Of a stretch of 64,000 bases of DNA, positions 36,801 through 48,800 are shown one piece after another. The notes below the pieces were generated by a model that saw only the letters and a list, made by a program, of their open reading frames with translations, was not told where the DNA came from and did not search any database. The stretch is from contig JBAJFG010000560.1 of the NCBI GenBank assembly GCA_037903475.1, positions 434,001 to 498,000 of the forward strand, given 5' to 3'. The translations under genes were made by a program, and so were the position numbers. The stretch's first letter is position 1, and the number at the start of each line of letters is the position of its first letter. The DNA comes from Ancylostoma caninum (taxonomy: Eukaryota > Nematoda > Chromadorea > Rhabditida > Ancylostomatidae).

Positions 36801-39800
36801 AGATGGACGGGTGCTATGCAGGCTGCCGCGTCTCGGAAGCTCGGAAGGGTGGACCTACGCGGTCGCCTCATCTGGTGGGTGCTATTACCGCATCGCCTCT
36901 AAATAGGAAGGCATTACATTGTATATCCAATCAACTAAATACGGATACGGGTCCACCGATGGAGAAAGGGCCCGCCGTGGCCCAGTGCTGTGGGAAACGC
37001 CATGAGGTGGGTCCACCGATGGAGAAAAGGCCCGCCTGGCCCAGTGGTGCGGGGAACGCCGAGGCACGGGTCCACCGATGGAGAAAAGGCCCGCCGTGGC
37101 CCAGTGGTGCGAGAAACTCCATGACACGGGTCCACCGATGGAGAAAGGTCCCGCCGTGGCCCAGTTCTGTGGGGAACGCCATGACACGGGTCCACCGATG
37201 AAGAAAGGGCCCGCCGTGGCCCAGTGATGCGGGGAACGCCGAGACACGGGTCCACCGATGGAGAAAGGGCCCGCCGTGGCCCAGTGCTGTGGGGAACGCC
37301 ATGACACGGGTCCACCGATGAAGAAAGGGCCCACCGTGGCCCAGTGCCGTGGGGAACGGCAAGAAACGGGTCCACCGATGGAGAAAGGGCCCGCCGTCCC
37401 AGTGGTGCGGGGAACGCCGAGACACGGGTCCACCGATGGAGAAAGGGCCTGCCGTGGCCCAGTGCTGTGGGGAACACCATGACACGGGTCCACCGATGAA
37501 GAAAGGGCCCACCGTGGCCCAGTGCCGTGGGGAACTCAATGACACGGGTCCAGCGATGAGAACGGGCCCGCCGTCTCCCAGTGCTGTGGGGAACGCCATG
37601 ACGTGGGTCCAGCTATGGAGAGAAGGCCCGCGAGGGCCCAGTGGTGCGGGGGACACCACTATACGGGTTCACTTTAGTGTCGAGAATGACAGGATGCGAA
37701 CCCGCCCCTGGAGAACGGATTCGGCTTGTCCTAACTGTGAGGAACGCGCCAGAATGCGGGCGCTCTGATGGAGGAAGGGCCGCCGTGGCCCAGTAGTATG
37801 AATAACACCATGATACGGGTCCGCCAACATAGGATTGGTCCGCTGTGACTCAGTAAAGTGGAGAATACCAGGATACGGCTCAGGCCTAATGTGTGAAGAT
37901 GGCGCCAGAATACGGGTCCACCGATGGAGGAAAGTCCGCTGCGGCCCAATAGTGTGAAAAACACTCGGATACAATTTCGCTTTGTCCAATAATGTGGGCA
38001 GGATACAGTTCCGCCGATGTACGGCAGGATATAGTTCCGCCGATTAAGAACGCGTCTGCGTTGGCCCGATAGTGAGGAATACGCACGAATACGCCATACG
38101 ATGGGGAACGAACTTCTCATTCGCATACACAACTCATAAGAAGGACTTCATGTTTGGGCCCATTGGAAGATTTGTTCTGCTTCTCTTATACGTAACTTAT
38201 AAGAAGGTTTTTGAATTTGAGCTCAGTTAATGATTAATTTTGCTTATTTGCTAATTTTCTAAGCATTTTGCACGTGTGGAGCTTTTGCACATGCCTCAAG
38301 TGGCTGCCCCACCCCACTTTCTAGCGTCCCGAAGGGGCGCTAGTAAATAGAATATAAATCGAAATTATCAATCGCTGCACCTTACCTCGCACAGTGTGCT
38401 ATGAGCTCCAATGACAGTTTTCTGCATCTGACAGGTCCCCTAACAAGTTCTAACAAGTTTAAGCAGTTCCAGTTCACTTTCCGAGGATTTCAGCTTTTAG
38501 TTTTTGAGATGAATTGGACTAAATATATTCGCGAACTGGTACGCATTCCTATAGGGAACTCCAAACGGCAGGTCTGGCACCGCTGCGCGACATGGCAGTC
38601 TGGCTGTAAGCTGCACTCCTCGACCGATAATGCTTAGGGCACTGGACCTACCCAAGTAGTAGTATTAGTAATCGTCTGGGGATCCCTGTAGCTGAAATGT
38701 CATTCTTCGACTTGGTTTGAAACTATTCACGTCACTTTTCTAGTGCTTCCTTCCTTTCTCGAAACAGCTCTAAATAAGTGGGTACTCAGCAGCAAATTCT
38801 TTGTCTGAGTGGACTTGGACCCCGGATAGCCATGTTATTGCGCGTGCACCGCGGGTATGTGCGTGCCCACCGTGAGCATGTGCGGGCATACCTCTGGAGT
38901 GACGTCACCCCCGGCGGTCCACCGCGGGCACGTGCAGATTTATCGCAGGCAATCGCGGATCCACCGAGGATCAGGGCCGGTAGTAAACCTCCCATGTCGC
39001 GACAGCCAAGATGCGAACGCGTTAGCACCTCTTTCGCGACATCTGCACACATGTCGCAAGAATCTCGCGAAATCGATGCTCATCTCGCGGATCAATGTGT
39101 CTCTGCTGAACCCTTCAACAGGAAAAGCATGTGCCCATGGCGCAGCAGTTAGCGTGATTGCCTATAAAAACACTACTGTGTTAGCCGGGTTCGATCCCAA
39201 TTCATTTCAACAATTTTGCAAAACTATAGCAGTAAGTGTATCCACTTTATGACAAAATTTGGATGTGTAACTAGCCTTGCTTATGCCTCCTCATTGAATG
39301 GAAAATTGTCACAGATGAGCTTCGAGAAAGTCTGAGGCCTTCTCGCCATATATTTCTAGCTAGGTGCATAGGTTTGGTGCGGTTTTTCGGACATTTACAG
39401 TACAATCTTCTCTCCTCTTCCACTGCAAATTTTGAATGATCCTAGGAAGTCTGGATTTCACGGGTGTTTTTAATCTTTCCTCAGTTCGCAAAAGTCCTTT
39501 TTTGAAATTCGTGCCGAGACACGCAATTCAAGCAGGTCCCTCGTGCCAGTTTATATGAAACTTCCGCCCTGCATGTTTCATGTTCTCTTTGTGGTTTCTC
39601 GCTCATTTTTGCCACATAGCCGCTACTTGGTTGTCCTATGCGCTGAAAAAGGATATCCTTGTCGATAATCCATAAAGATCACCTTGGATTCTTTTTACGG
39701 CCTGTTTATCATCTATTTCGCAGATCTTCTCAAAAGATCAAAAGGTGCTCAATGTGGTTTGGAAATCTGAAAATCTAGTCAATTTGTGTCTTCATATCGA

Positions 39801-42800
39801 ACTGTATGTCGAGCTTGCAACTGGGCAAAACAGGCGATGTGGACGAAGGTTTGAGAGCTTCGTAAACTGCTCTGTTTCAAAGAAACTTCGTTTTGATCTT
39901 GACCAAGGGCCTGTGCCGATGCCTGACCGTTGTCAACGAACTGGACGTCCACGAACTCCGTTCGGGTTCGTGACATCGCACCTCATTGAATCGCACACTA
40001 TTGCCCCTAACTTTGGCTGTCTGCGCCTCATGATCACGAGGTCATGAACGTGGATCGCGACCACATTTATGAGAAAGTCACTGAACTGAGCTGCCAAGTA
40101 TGTCGCGACATCAGCGAGAACAAACGCTTTATTATAGGAAGTTCATGAACATCTCGCGACAAATGTGAACGAGAATGTCACGACATGTTGGCAGCCGTGA
40201 GTTCACGACATCAGGGGGTTTACTACCAGCTCACATGATGGTCATTGACCAGCAGGACTTAGTAGGCGTTGAGCATATTCAGGGTCAGAGCAATTACTTC
40301 CAGCGTCAGAGCAATTACTAGTTCTATCCTTCATGAAACAGATTGGGACTTGCCGAACACACTCATCTAATGTGAACTGTACCATAAACCACTGTAAATC
40401 TACTACAGATCACTATGAATATGGACAGTAAATCACTTCGTCCTTTCCTTGTACTCTATTGCGCTCTGTGATAATAAAGTGTTGCTCTTCGTTTAGGTGG
40501 CGGATCATGTTGAAATTTTGGCTGTGGATGCGCACTATACAAACAATTTTCCTCCAAGACGGCATCCTTCGTTTTTGGGAAACCGTCTTCGTTTTTGGAA
40601 AAAAAAATGTCATTAATGGTCAAAAAGTGGTTTTTGACCATTTCTGACCACTTTTGACGTTTTTTTTTTCAAAAACGAAGGATGCCACTCTGAGGGAGAA
40701 TTGGCACCTCCTAGGCGCACAACTTGGAGTTGACAGAACATCAACACGCTCCTTCGAACCAGAGAAATTTTCTGAAAAATTCCCGTGTTAGGATAAAAAC
40801 GTGCTCCAATGACAATTCTGTGGTTCTGACAGGTCCATCAACAAGTTCGAACAAGTTTTAGAGTGTTCTCAACAGTTTTGTGTTATGACTGGTCTTTAGA
40901 GAATTTCAGCTTGGCTTTGAGATAAATTGCACTGCAATCGCAGTTGAGATGAGTCGTTCATGAACTGTACGCTTTCCTAGCTGAAATTTCAATCTTAGAC
41001 TTCAGTAGGAGCTATTGATATCACTCTTCTAGTATTTGATTTTTTCTTGAAAGAGCCCTAATGTGTGGGTACCTAGTAACCCATTTCTGAGTCTGACTGC
41101 ACTTATTCCGCGCCTGTGCCCTAGTTTTGTTCGCTGCGCCACTAATTGCAGCAGGGTAGCTAAGAGGTCACCATCCCTGATGGGACCGCGCCCACTCGAG
41201 TCCTTCTCGTCCAAATCGTTTGGACCGGGACCATACACCGAAAGATCGAAGCTGATATCTGAGAAGACTGTATTGGGAATGCTATAGAAATATCGATGAT
41301 GTATCATGGTACGAAGTGTAGAAACGGTAGCCTCACACAGCATTAAGAACTGAGCGTGTTACAGCTCAGGCAATTCGATGTGATAACCAGTTAAGGTGTT
41401 ATGCATTTGAGGTGTCAAGTAGCCACAAGCAAAAGATAATGATAATGGTCATGTCCGATGAGGAGCTAACACTATTCGAAACAGCAAAATATACGAAGGT
41501 GTGTGGGGAAGATTTTATCATACTTCCTATCACACACTATGTCAACAGTTTGCGCGCTCTCCTTCTTTGTTTGTTGCTTGTTTTTGGTTTTGTGATTATT
41601 CGTCGCTATTTTCCATTTCGAGATGCTAGAAAACAATATTTCTTTGTCCAATATATATGGCTTTTACGTTGTTAATCCTCAAGTCTTCCCTCTTTGTGAC
41701 GTTTCGAGCAGTTCTAATTCGCAGCCACCAATCTTATCTTTACCTCATAGTGTTCCCTCGAACCGTCCAACGCCCGTTTTGCACAACATCTTAGCCGGTC
41801 CTAACCTAGCCAATCTGACATCCTCCTCCAATAGTTCTGTAGCTCACGCACAGTCTTCTTCAATGCCTTACAGTTCTGCTTCCCAAATCTCCACTCAAAC
41901 AACCACAGCATTATCTGCGTCTCAGAAATCTTCAGCCAGTAAGCCCGCTCGGCCAACACCTATTTTGAGAAACATTTTAAGCGCTCCTAGTCATCTTGTT
42001 ATCACGTCGCAATCTTCGTCCTTGCTTTACACTACTACTTCTCAATCTTCGACTCAAGTTACCGCTCCATTTACTTCTTCGCGGCCAACACCTATTTTGA
42101 GTAGCATTTCGAGCGCTCCTAATCGTCCTGTAATCACATCGCAATCTTCTTCCTTGCTTTATGCCACCATTTATCAATCTACGCCTACGTCTCAAGCTAC
42201 AGCGCCATTTACTTCTTCGCAGCCAACACCTTGAGTAACATTTTGAGCGCTCCTAGTTGTCCTGTAATCACATCGCAATCTTCATCCTTGCTTTACGCCA
42301 CCACTTCTCAATCTGCGCCTACGTCTTAAGCTACTACATCATCTACTTCTTCGCGGCCAACACTTATCTTGTGTAGTATCTTGACCAATTCATCTCAACC
42401 ACTCAATTTAATCCAACCAACTATTCTACCCCTATACACCATTTCTCTTGCTGCTTCTCAATTTTCAGCAGATGAAGCTCAAGGAGACGTGGACGTAGAT
42501 GACGGTTCCCCAAGATTTTATGGGGAACTCGAGGTAAATTTGTTTGGGAAGAAGCCCATTTTAAGGTATAGCATTCCAGGAGGACCATTATGCTACGTTT
42601 ACGTGTACTTTCGGTCGAACAACAACACGGACATTTTCCGATGTAGAGGTCGCATGATGAATGGGAAGCATGTTGTGGCCAAGGTATGCGGCCCAACGAA
42701 TATCGACAATCTTATTGAGAACTTCTATTCTAGGTCGTTAGAAACAAATTTCTCGTAGATCCTCGATTAGGACATCACTGCATTCCTTACAAGACGACGA

Positions 42801-45800
42801 AGGATCGACTGCAGAGAGCTATGATGAAGGTTAACTAATGTTGATAATACAAGAAACCATATTTGCATCCAGACCTATGATCACATATTGCAGAAATACC
42901 AGGAAGTTCGAAAGGATCCTTCATATGCGAACCAGGTGACCGAAGAAGTATGGGAAGGAGTGCTGGAATTTCTCGCGTATTATCCTAGCAATGGGACCAA
43001 AGATGAACGATTGGAGATGGCAGAGTTGTTTCACGACCGAGAGTACGAATCAACAAGGCGACACATCTCTAGGTCATTGCTCTTGCTCTTCCCATGTTTG
43101 CAACAGATACTCATGTTAGGCTAGTTTCAGGCTCATAAATACCCATAAGCAGCACGACATTACGCTTGACAACGTACCAGAATCGTTAGCAGTGCTACCA
43201 GATGTTCCTGCAGCTTCAAACACCAATGTTCCAAATGTCCTATTCGAAGGCCACAACCAAGGTAAGGGTGATATCGTAGAACATTATGAAAACATTGCTT
43301 TCTAAATTGGTTTCAGAAAGCAGTAGATAACGGACTTAAGGTGTTGGTTGCCGGTGGCATACACAAAGTGTTGCCAAAGAAGCTTGTAGACAACGCTCAG
43401 TTGTATACATTTCATGGAGTATGCAACGGAGCAGTTGAGGTACTACCTACATTTTGATACGATTGCTGCATCACGCCTTTTCCGTTTGCTAAATCCGTTC
43501 TTCAGGCTCCACTTCTTCACGCAATAACACAAAGAAGACTGCGGCAAGCTACAGAACTATTTTCGAAACACTAAAACGCGAACTGGAAGAAGCTGGAGTA
43601 TCAGAAGAACTGAGAGTGATTCTCGACTTCGAAATAGCAGCTATTAATGCTGCAAAGCAGACATTCATTGATGCCATCCTGGAAGGGTTTGGATGGCATT
43701 TGTCCCAAGTCTGGACACGTAAGAGAGACAGTTTTGGTCTCCATAAATACACTATCGGCAAGAAGAAGTGCAAACAGATAGCCTGTGGTAGAATACACTG
43801 AAAGGTATGCAATAGCATGTCAAAAAATCAACCAATAATAATATTCCCCTATTTAGATATTTCATTCTTGCCAGAAGACTTGGTAAGAAGAGTGTCTGCC
43901 ATATACCGCCCACCAGTTTCGGCTAGACACCCTGCGTATATGAAATGCAAGGAATTTCTCTCCTACTTTCACACGACTTGGCTCGACGGGCCTTTCAAGG
44001 ATCTGTGGTGCAAGTAGAAGGTTACGGAGCTCCGGACAGCCAACCTCGCAGAAGCTTTTCACAGGTGAGGTCTGACAACAGAATGCGTGGCGGTGATCAT
44101 GAACTACTCAATTTATTACAGCAACCTTCGCAAACACCCCGGCCGATAAGCTGATTCCGATTTCAAAAAGCTCTTGCATCGTATGCGATGCTCGAACCTG
44201 AGAGCCAACTTCAGACTACGCCGCTTGGAGCGGGTACAAATCCATAAATTTGGGGCTTTTTATACTCTTGTTTCAAATATCTTATTAGTCATCCTGCTTG
44301 AGGTACCAACAGAATGCCGACCTGTCCGAAAACGAGACAGAGAAAGACGTAAGAAAGTTGCTGAGGGTATGGACAAATTTGACAGTAGCGGGCAGCCAGC
44401 AGAGCACCATCAGGACAGCAGATATCACATATTACTGTAGAAAAATGGCTCGTCTCACTTCCGGCAAAGTGATCTAGATAGAGTTGTACCGATACTTGTG
44501 ATCAGAAAGTTCTGTAGTCACTTGAATATCTGGTGTAAATTTTTGTAACCATTCTTATTGATTTTTTTCATCAACCGGGACTGGACTCTTGATTTTTTTC
44601 TGAGCATTTTTTTCGGCCAGGACCCACAACCATGCCACGACCCTACTTCAGTAGATAACCTCCACCACCGCCCTAGTCCCGTCCATAGCCTCCAACCCAC
44701 CCATCCCCCCAATTTCCCTCTGGATCACCGCCTGGCCCAACTAGAGCCCCGTCCAGTTCCCCATCCGTAGCCTCCAACCCCGCCCAAAACCTCCAGGCCC
44801 AGGTCCCTACCTAGCCCAACCAGAACCAACTCCCTCCTGCCCCCAGAAAAAGATTAGTTCAAGAAATGTACATGAAGAGCACAAAGATTGCTGATCCATC
44901 CTCCTGAGCGGGTTGACCCGACCCATCTTCGCTGTTCCCGCAGGCTGCTGCACACCTACAAAGGTCCGCCTAGTGACTAGTGTTAACATTCGTTAACATT
45001 AGCTCATCACATACCCCGTTCCTACTTTTCTTCTCTTTTCTTCGTCCTCTCTCTGCTTTCTGTCCTCTTCCTCCCATTTGTTGCTTCCTCTCGTTCTCCC
45101 TCTTCTCGTCCTGCTTCGTTGACGGTTTCCTCGTCTTCACTTTTCTTCTCTCCTAACTCGTCTCGTGGTTGTCCATTGATGGGTGTTGGATTAAGAGTAA
45201 GACACACCCATGCAAAATGCCTTTAAATACACAGCAGCGATGATAATACGATGTTAGATGTAACAACACGAATCACCGAGGGTATTAGAAACTTAAATCA
45301 TCATTGCTGTACTCCCTTTCATCATAACACATTCTCATTTTGATTCCTATCCATGATGGCATGATGCCGTGGCGGGACTCGGTGTATGGTCCCGGTCCAA
45401 ACGACTTGAACGAGAAGGGCTCGAGCGGGCGTGGTCTCATCAGGGATGGTGACCTCTTGGCTACCAGCTGCATTAATGGCGCAGCGAGCAAAAGTAGGGC
45501 ACGGGCGCTGAATATAGGGCAGTGACCCAGCGATACCCTATATTCTGGATACTGCTGTTTAAGTTGTCCGCCTCCCACCGACCGCGGGCAGAAAGTTCAG
45601 AGTATAGTAAAGGTCATCCTGATTCAGTGTTGTTCCTTTGCGGCCATGTCATTTTATCATTACGCATCAGTAGTGAGAGCCGATGCAAAGACGGGAGCGT
45701 AGCGGTATAAGCCTGGGATGGTTTCATTCGTCAGTGTATGATACTGTTACCGGCCTCCAAATGTTTCATTCAGGGCATGAGTGAAGCTGTTATTGGACAG

Positions 45801-48800
45801 CAGTGCTTACGCAACCGCTCTTGCATTAGCTCTCGCTTGGGATGCGTGAAGACATAGTGATATGGCAGGAAAGAAAACAACATTGAATCAGGATGACCGC
45901 GAGTATACCCCTGTTGGAGGTACATATAGACATATCCTCGACCTTCTGGCTGTGTCGATCCCAGTAATGTACACCAATAGGCTTGAAAGCGACCAAAGCC
46001 TCGTTTTCAAAAGTGTCGAACTGGTTGCATTTTTAAAGCCCGGATCGCTCCAAGCTGATGCCACGGCTGCAGCGTTGGCCAACGAGTCTTGGCGTGTCCA
46101 ATCGATATGGTCAACGGCTTCACACGTCAACTCGGGTAAGCAAACTGTTACAGACTCCGTCTCAGAAAACGGGTTTAAAGACCGTTTCGAGACAATCTGT
46201 ATATATAAAGTAGAATGTATGTGTGTATGTATGTATGTTCCTTATAGAAATCGCGGAGGGTGAACCGATCGGGACCAAACTTTGCAAGCTTATTCCTCAT
46301 GGGCCGGCGGAGGTTTTAAGCTACTTTGTGCCAGGCATTATCTATTGATTTGTCGATTTTATTGATTTGACGCTGCTTTTGCTCAGGGGCGGCGAGGACA
46401 TGTCTAATGGGGTTTGTCAATGCGCTGAACACGAATATGATAACCGTTTTGCACCGAATATCGATTTATCGATTTTATTGACTTTTCGATATTTTTGCCC
46501 GAGAGTCGGTAGGGACAGGTCTACTGGGTTTCGTCAATGCGGTGAACACAAATATGGCAACCGTTTTGCACCAAATATCGATTTATCGCTTTTATTGATT
46601 TTTCGATATTTTTGCCCGACCGTCGGTAGGGACAGGTCTACTGGGGTTTGTCAATACGTTGAACAGGAATATGATAACCGTTTTGCACCAAATATCGATT
46701 TATCGATTTTATTGATTTTTTTGCTATTTTCGCCCAGGGGGCGGTGAGGACAGGTTATTGGGGTTCCCCAACACGCTAAACACCAATATGATAACAATTT
46801 TGCAAAGAATATCGAATTATTGGTATGATTTTTCGCCATTTTCGAGCGTGCCAGTGAAGACGTGTCTACTGGAATTTTCTGTTGCGCTGTACACCAATAT
46901 GACAACTATTCCCCATATATCGACTCAGTAACTTCTTCTGCTCTTTCCCCGCTTTTGGAAAGGGACGGGATAAGGATGTGTTGACTGGACCAATCGAAAA
47001 CGCTAAACCCTAAGTAGGAATATGATAACTGCTTTCCATGAATTTGACACTGAAATAACATTACTAACTTTTCTCTTACGGGTCGGTGGAAGAGGGTTAC
47101 ATGAGCCTGCTAATATGTTTACCACCAAAATTATATTAATCCGCAATGAATTTGTCGGCACTAGCAATTGTCCTCACTGGTATGAAATTGCCGGGGTAGT
47201 AAAACACCCGAGCGAAGCCGGATATGCCGTCTAGTTTACCTATACCGCTAGATTCAGCGTGTCGAGGAGATGCAGAATGTGCCATCATCTCTACCACGAA
47301 TGTGAGGTTGGCCCCTGCTTTTAAGAACGAAAACAAGAAGCAGAAGTTAGTAGGCAAGAAGTAATCAAGTACCTTCATCACTGTCCATGATAATACCAAG
47401 ATCCAAAGAGTTCCTGTTGTATGTCCATGATCCGAACTACAAATATTAGATTTATGTAACGTTATAATCCTTCCGATGAACTTTTTAGTTGATCAACTTG
47501 AACAAATCCAACTTGACATGAAAGCGGACTAATCAAATTTCACTTGTTTACACGCATGCTCAGAAGGCATATCAAAGCTTCATAACACTCACAAAATGCC
47601 TTCAAGCTTAGTTGAATTTGTTTGCTGTTTTGGCGTTGTATCGGCACGCCTACAATTTGATATATAACTAGATTTACATGTCTACATGTAGTAGTGAAAA
47701 ATTCGAAAAAAATTGCTCGGTACCGCTGAAAGAGAACGGAGAACGTAATTGAGCCAAGTAGATTGATCCCACTTTTTGTATGGATGTTTGCTCAAATGAG
47801 AATGTATTATGGCTAATTTTCCACTCTGAGGAAGACAAACTCTCGTAAAAGCAGCGGATAACGCTAGTTATAACGAACTTTCCTCTAATCATGAGTTCAA
47901 AGAGTAGGTTTTGATGGTTCGATCTGCGTAACATGGAATTTGATCTCCGTCGTAGGTCATCAATCGTAAACCGTGACGGAAGGTCAGCGAACGACTGATC
48001 TTAACTCCTTCAAAACAAATTTGTCTTCAAAACGGCAGTTTATACTACGTGCATGGTCAGTCCGGCATCAGACGCATACATCCATATGCGGGGGATGTTC
48101 AATGGGGATCGGTCAACATGGCATGGACTTCCTGAATAAAGTACCAAACAGCCGCCGCGAGGGTGGAAACGCGTGCGTCTCACCTGCGTCTGGACTGCGT
48201 CAAAGCTGCAACAGAGCTGCGACTGGCTCCATCCTTCATCATATAGAGACATGTTCATCAAACGCAAGCATCCAGTATAAATTACCCTGGATCGTCCGGA
48301 GGTATCTCCGGCAGTGATTACATTGTAGTGGAGTGACGTTTTTTCTTACTAGCGCCCCTACGGGTCGCTAGAAAGTGGGGTGGAGCAGCCACTTGAGGTA
48401 TGTGAGACGTTTCGCTCCTATGAAATCCTCAGGGAATTGAAATAGAGGCGAAAATAGTGAATAATTGAGTTTGAATACGAAATCTCTTCATGAGTTGCGT
48501 GTATTCTATTAGTCTGGCCACCTGACCAACTCTGGACTTCTTGTACGCGTCTTGTCGAGCACTCTTCACCACACATCACCATGTAAATCCACTTTTCGAT
48601 GCAATGATGCATCCCCCGTCTGTTGTCACCACACTTCTTAAATGCCCGTGGACCTATCATGGCTGGTCATCTCAAGTCTGCGCGAGGATATCCTTCATAT
48701 GAATCTAGTAGCTGTCAACTATTTGCTGTAGAGTGTAAATAAGAACTCGAAGTAATTTAAGTTGAGGTTGTTGTTGGAGTACTCCAACAGATAAGGATCT

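Larger units (their letters stand above)
36160..38344 (+). mobile_element. Helentron-like non-autonomous element, copy 2
   Basis: Same layout as copy 1: a 5' module from 36,160 that includes a 329-bp tandem duplication, a 60-bp array at 36,949-38,110, and a 3' module at 38,218-38,344. The 3' module starts gagctcagttaatgatta and ends with the hairpin ctagcgtcccgaaggggcgc plus tag, then T. It abuts the 5' end of the truncated LINE. Confidence 0.6.
41087..45530 (+). mobile_element. Mutator-like element (MULE), decayed, with long terminal inverted repeats
   Basis: The left arm 41,104-41,240 and right arm 45,375-45,515 are inverted copies, for example ggaccgggaccatacaccga and tcggtgtatggtcccggtcc. 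They enclose a transposase-like gene on the plus strand. Long terminal repeats are typical of MULEs. Total length is about 4.4 kb. The outermost ends and the expected 9-bp duplication were not pinned down. It lies in receptor intron C-D, antisense to the gene. Confidence 0.72.

Noticed and set aside
36885..37659. Long open frames (up to 242 residues) rich in Gly/Pro/His over the 60-bp array
   Set aside because: The repeat period is a multiple of three, so a stop-free unit gives open frames on several frames and both strands. No start context, splice signal or domain.
39133..39205. Functional tRNA gene
   Set aside because: A and B boxes are present, but the acceptor stem does not pair and the anticodon arm is not clean.
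45022..45207. Glu/Lys-rich minus-strand ORF
   Set aside because: Low-complexity translation of a C/T-rich stretch in the MULE interior.
47674..47934. Minus-strand frame containing SSEWKIS as the receptor GEW exon
   Set aside because: No acceptor or donor in a suitable place and phase; the true GEW exon with matching phases is at 29,613-29,666.
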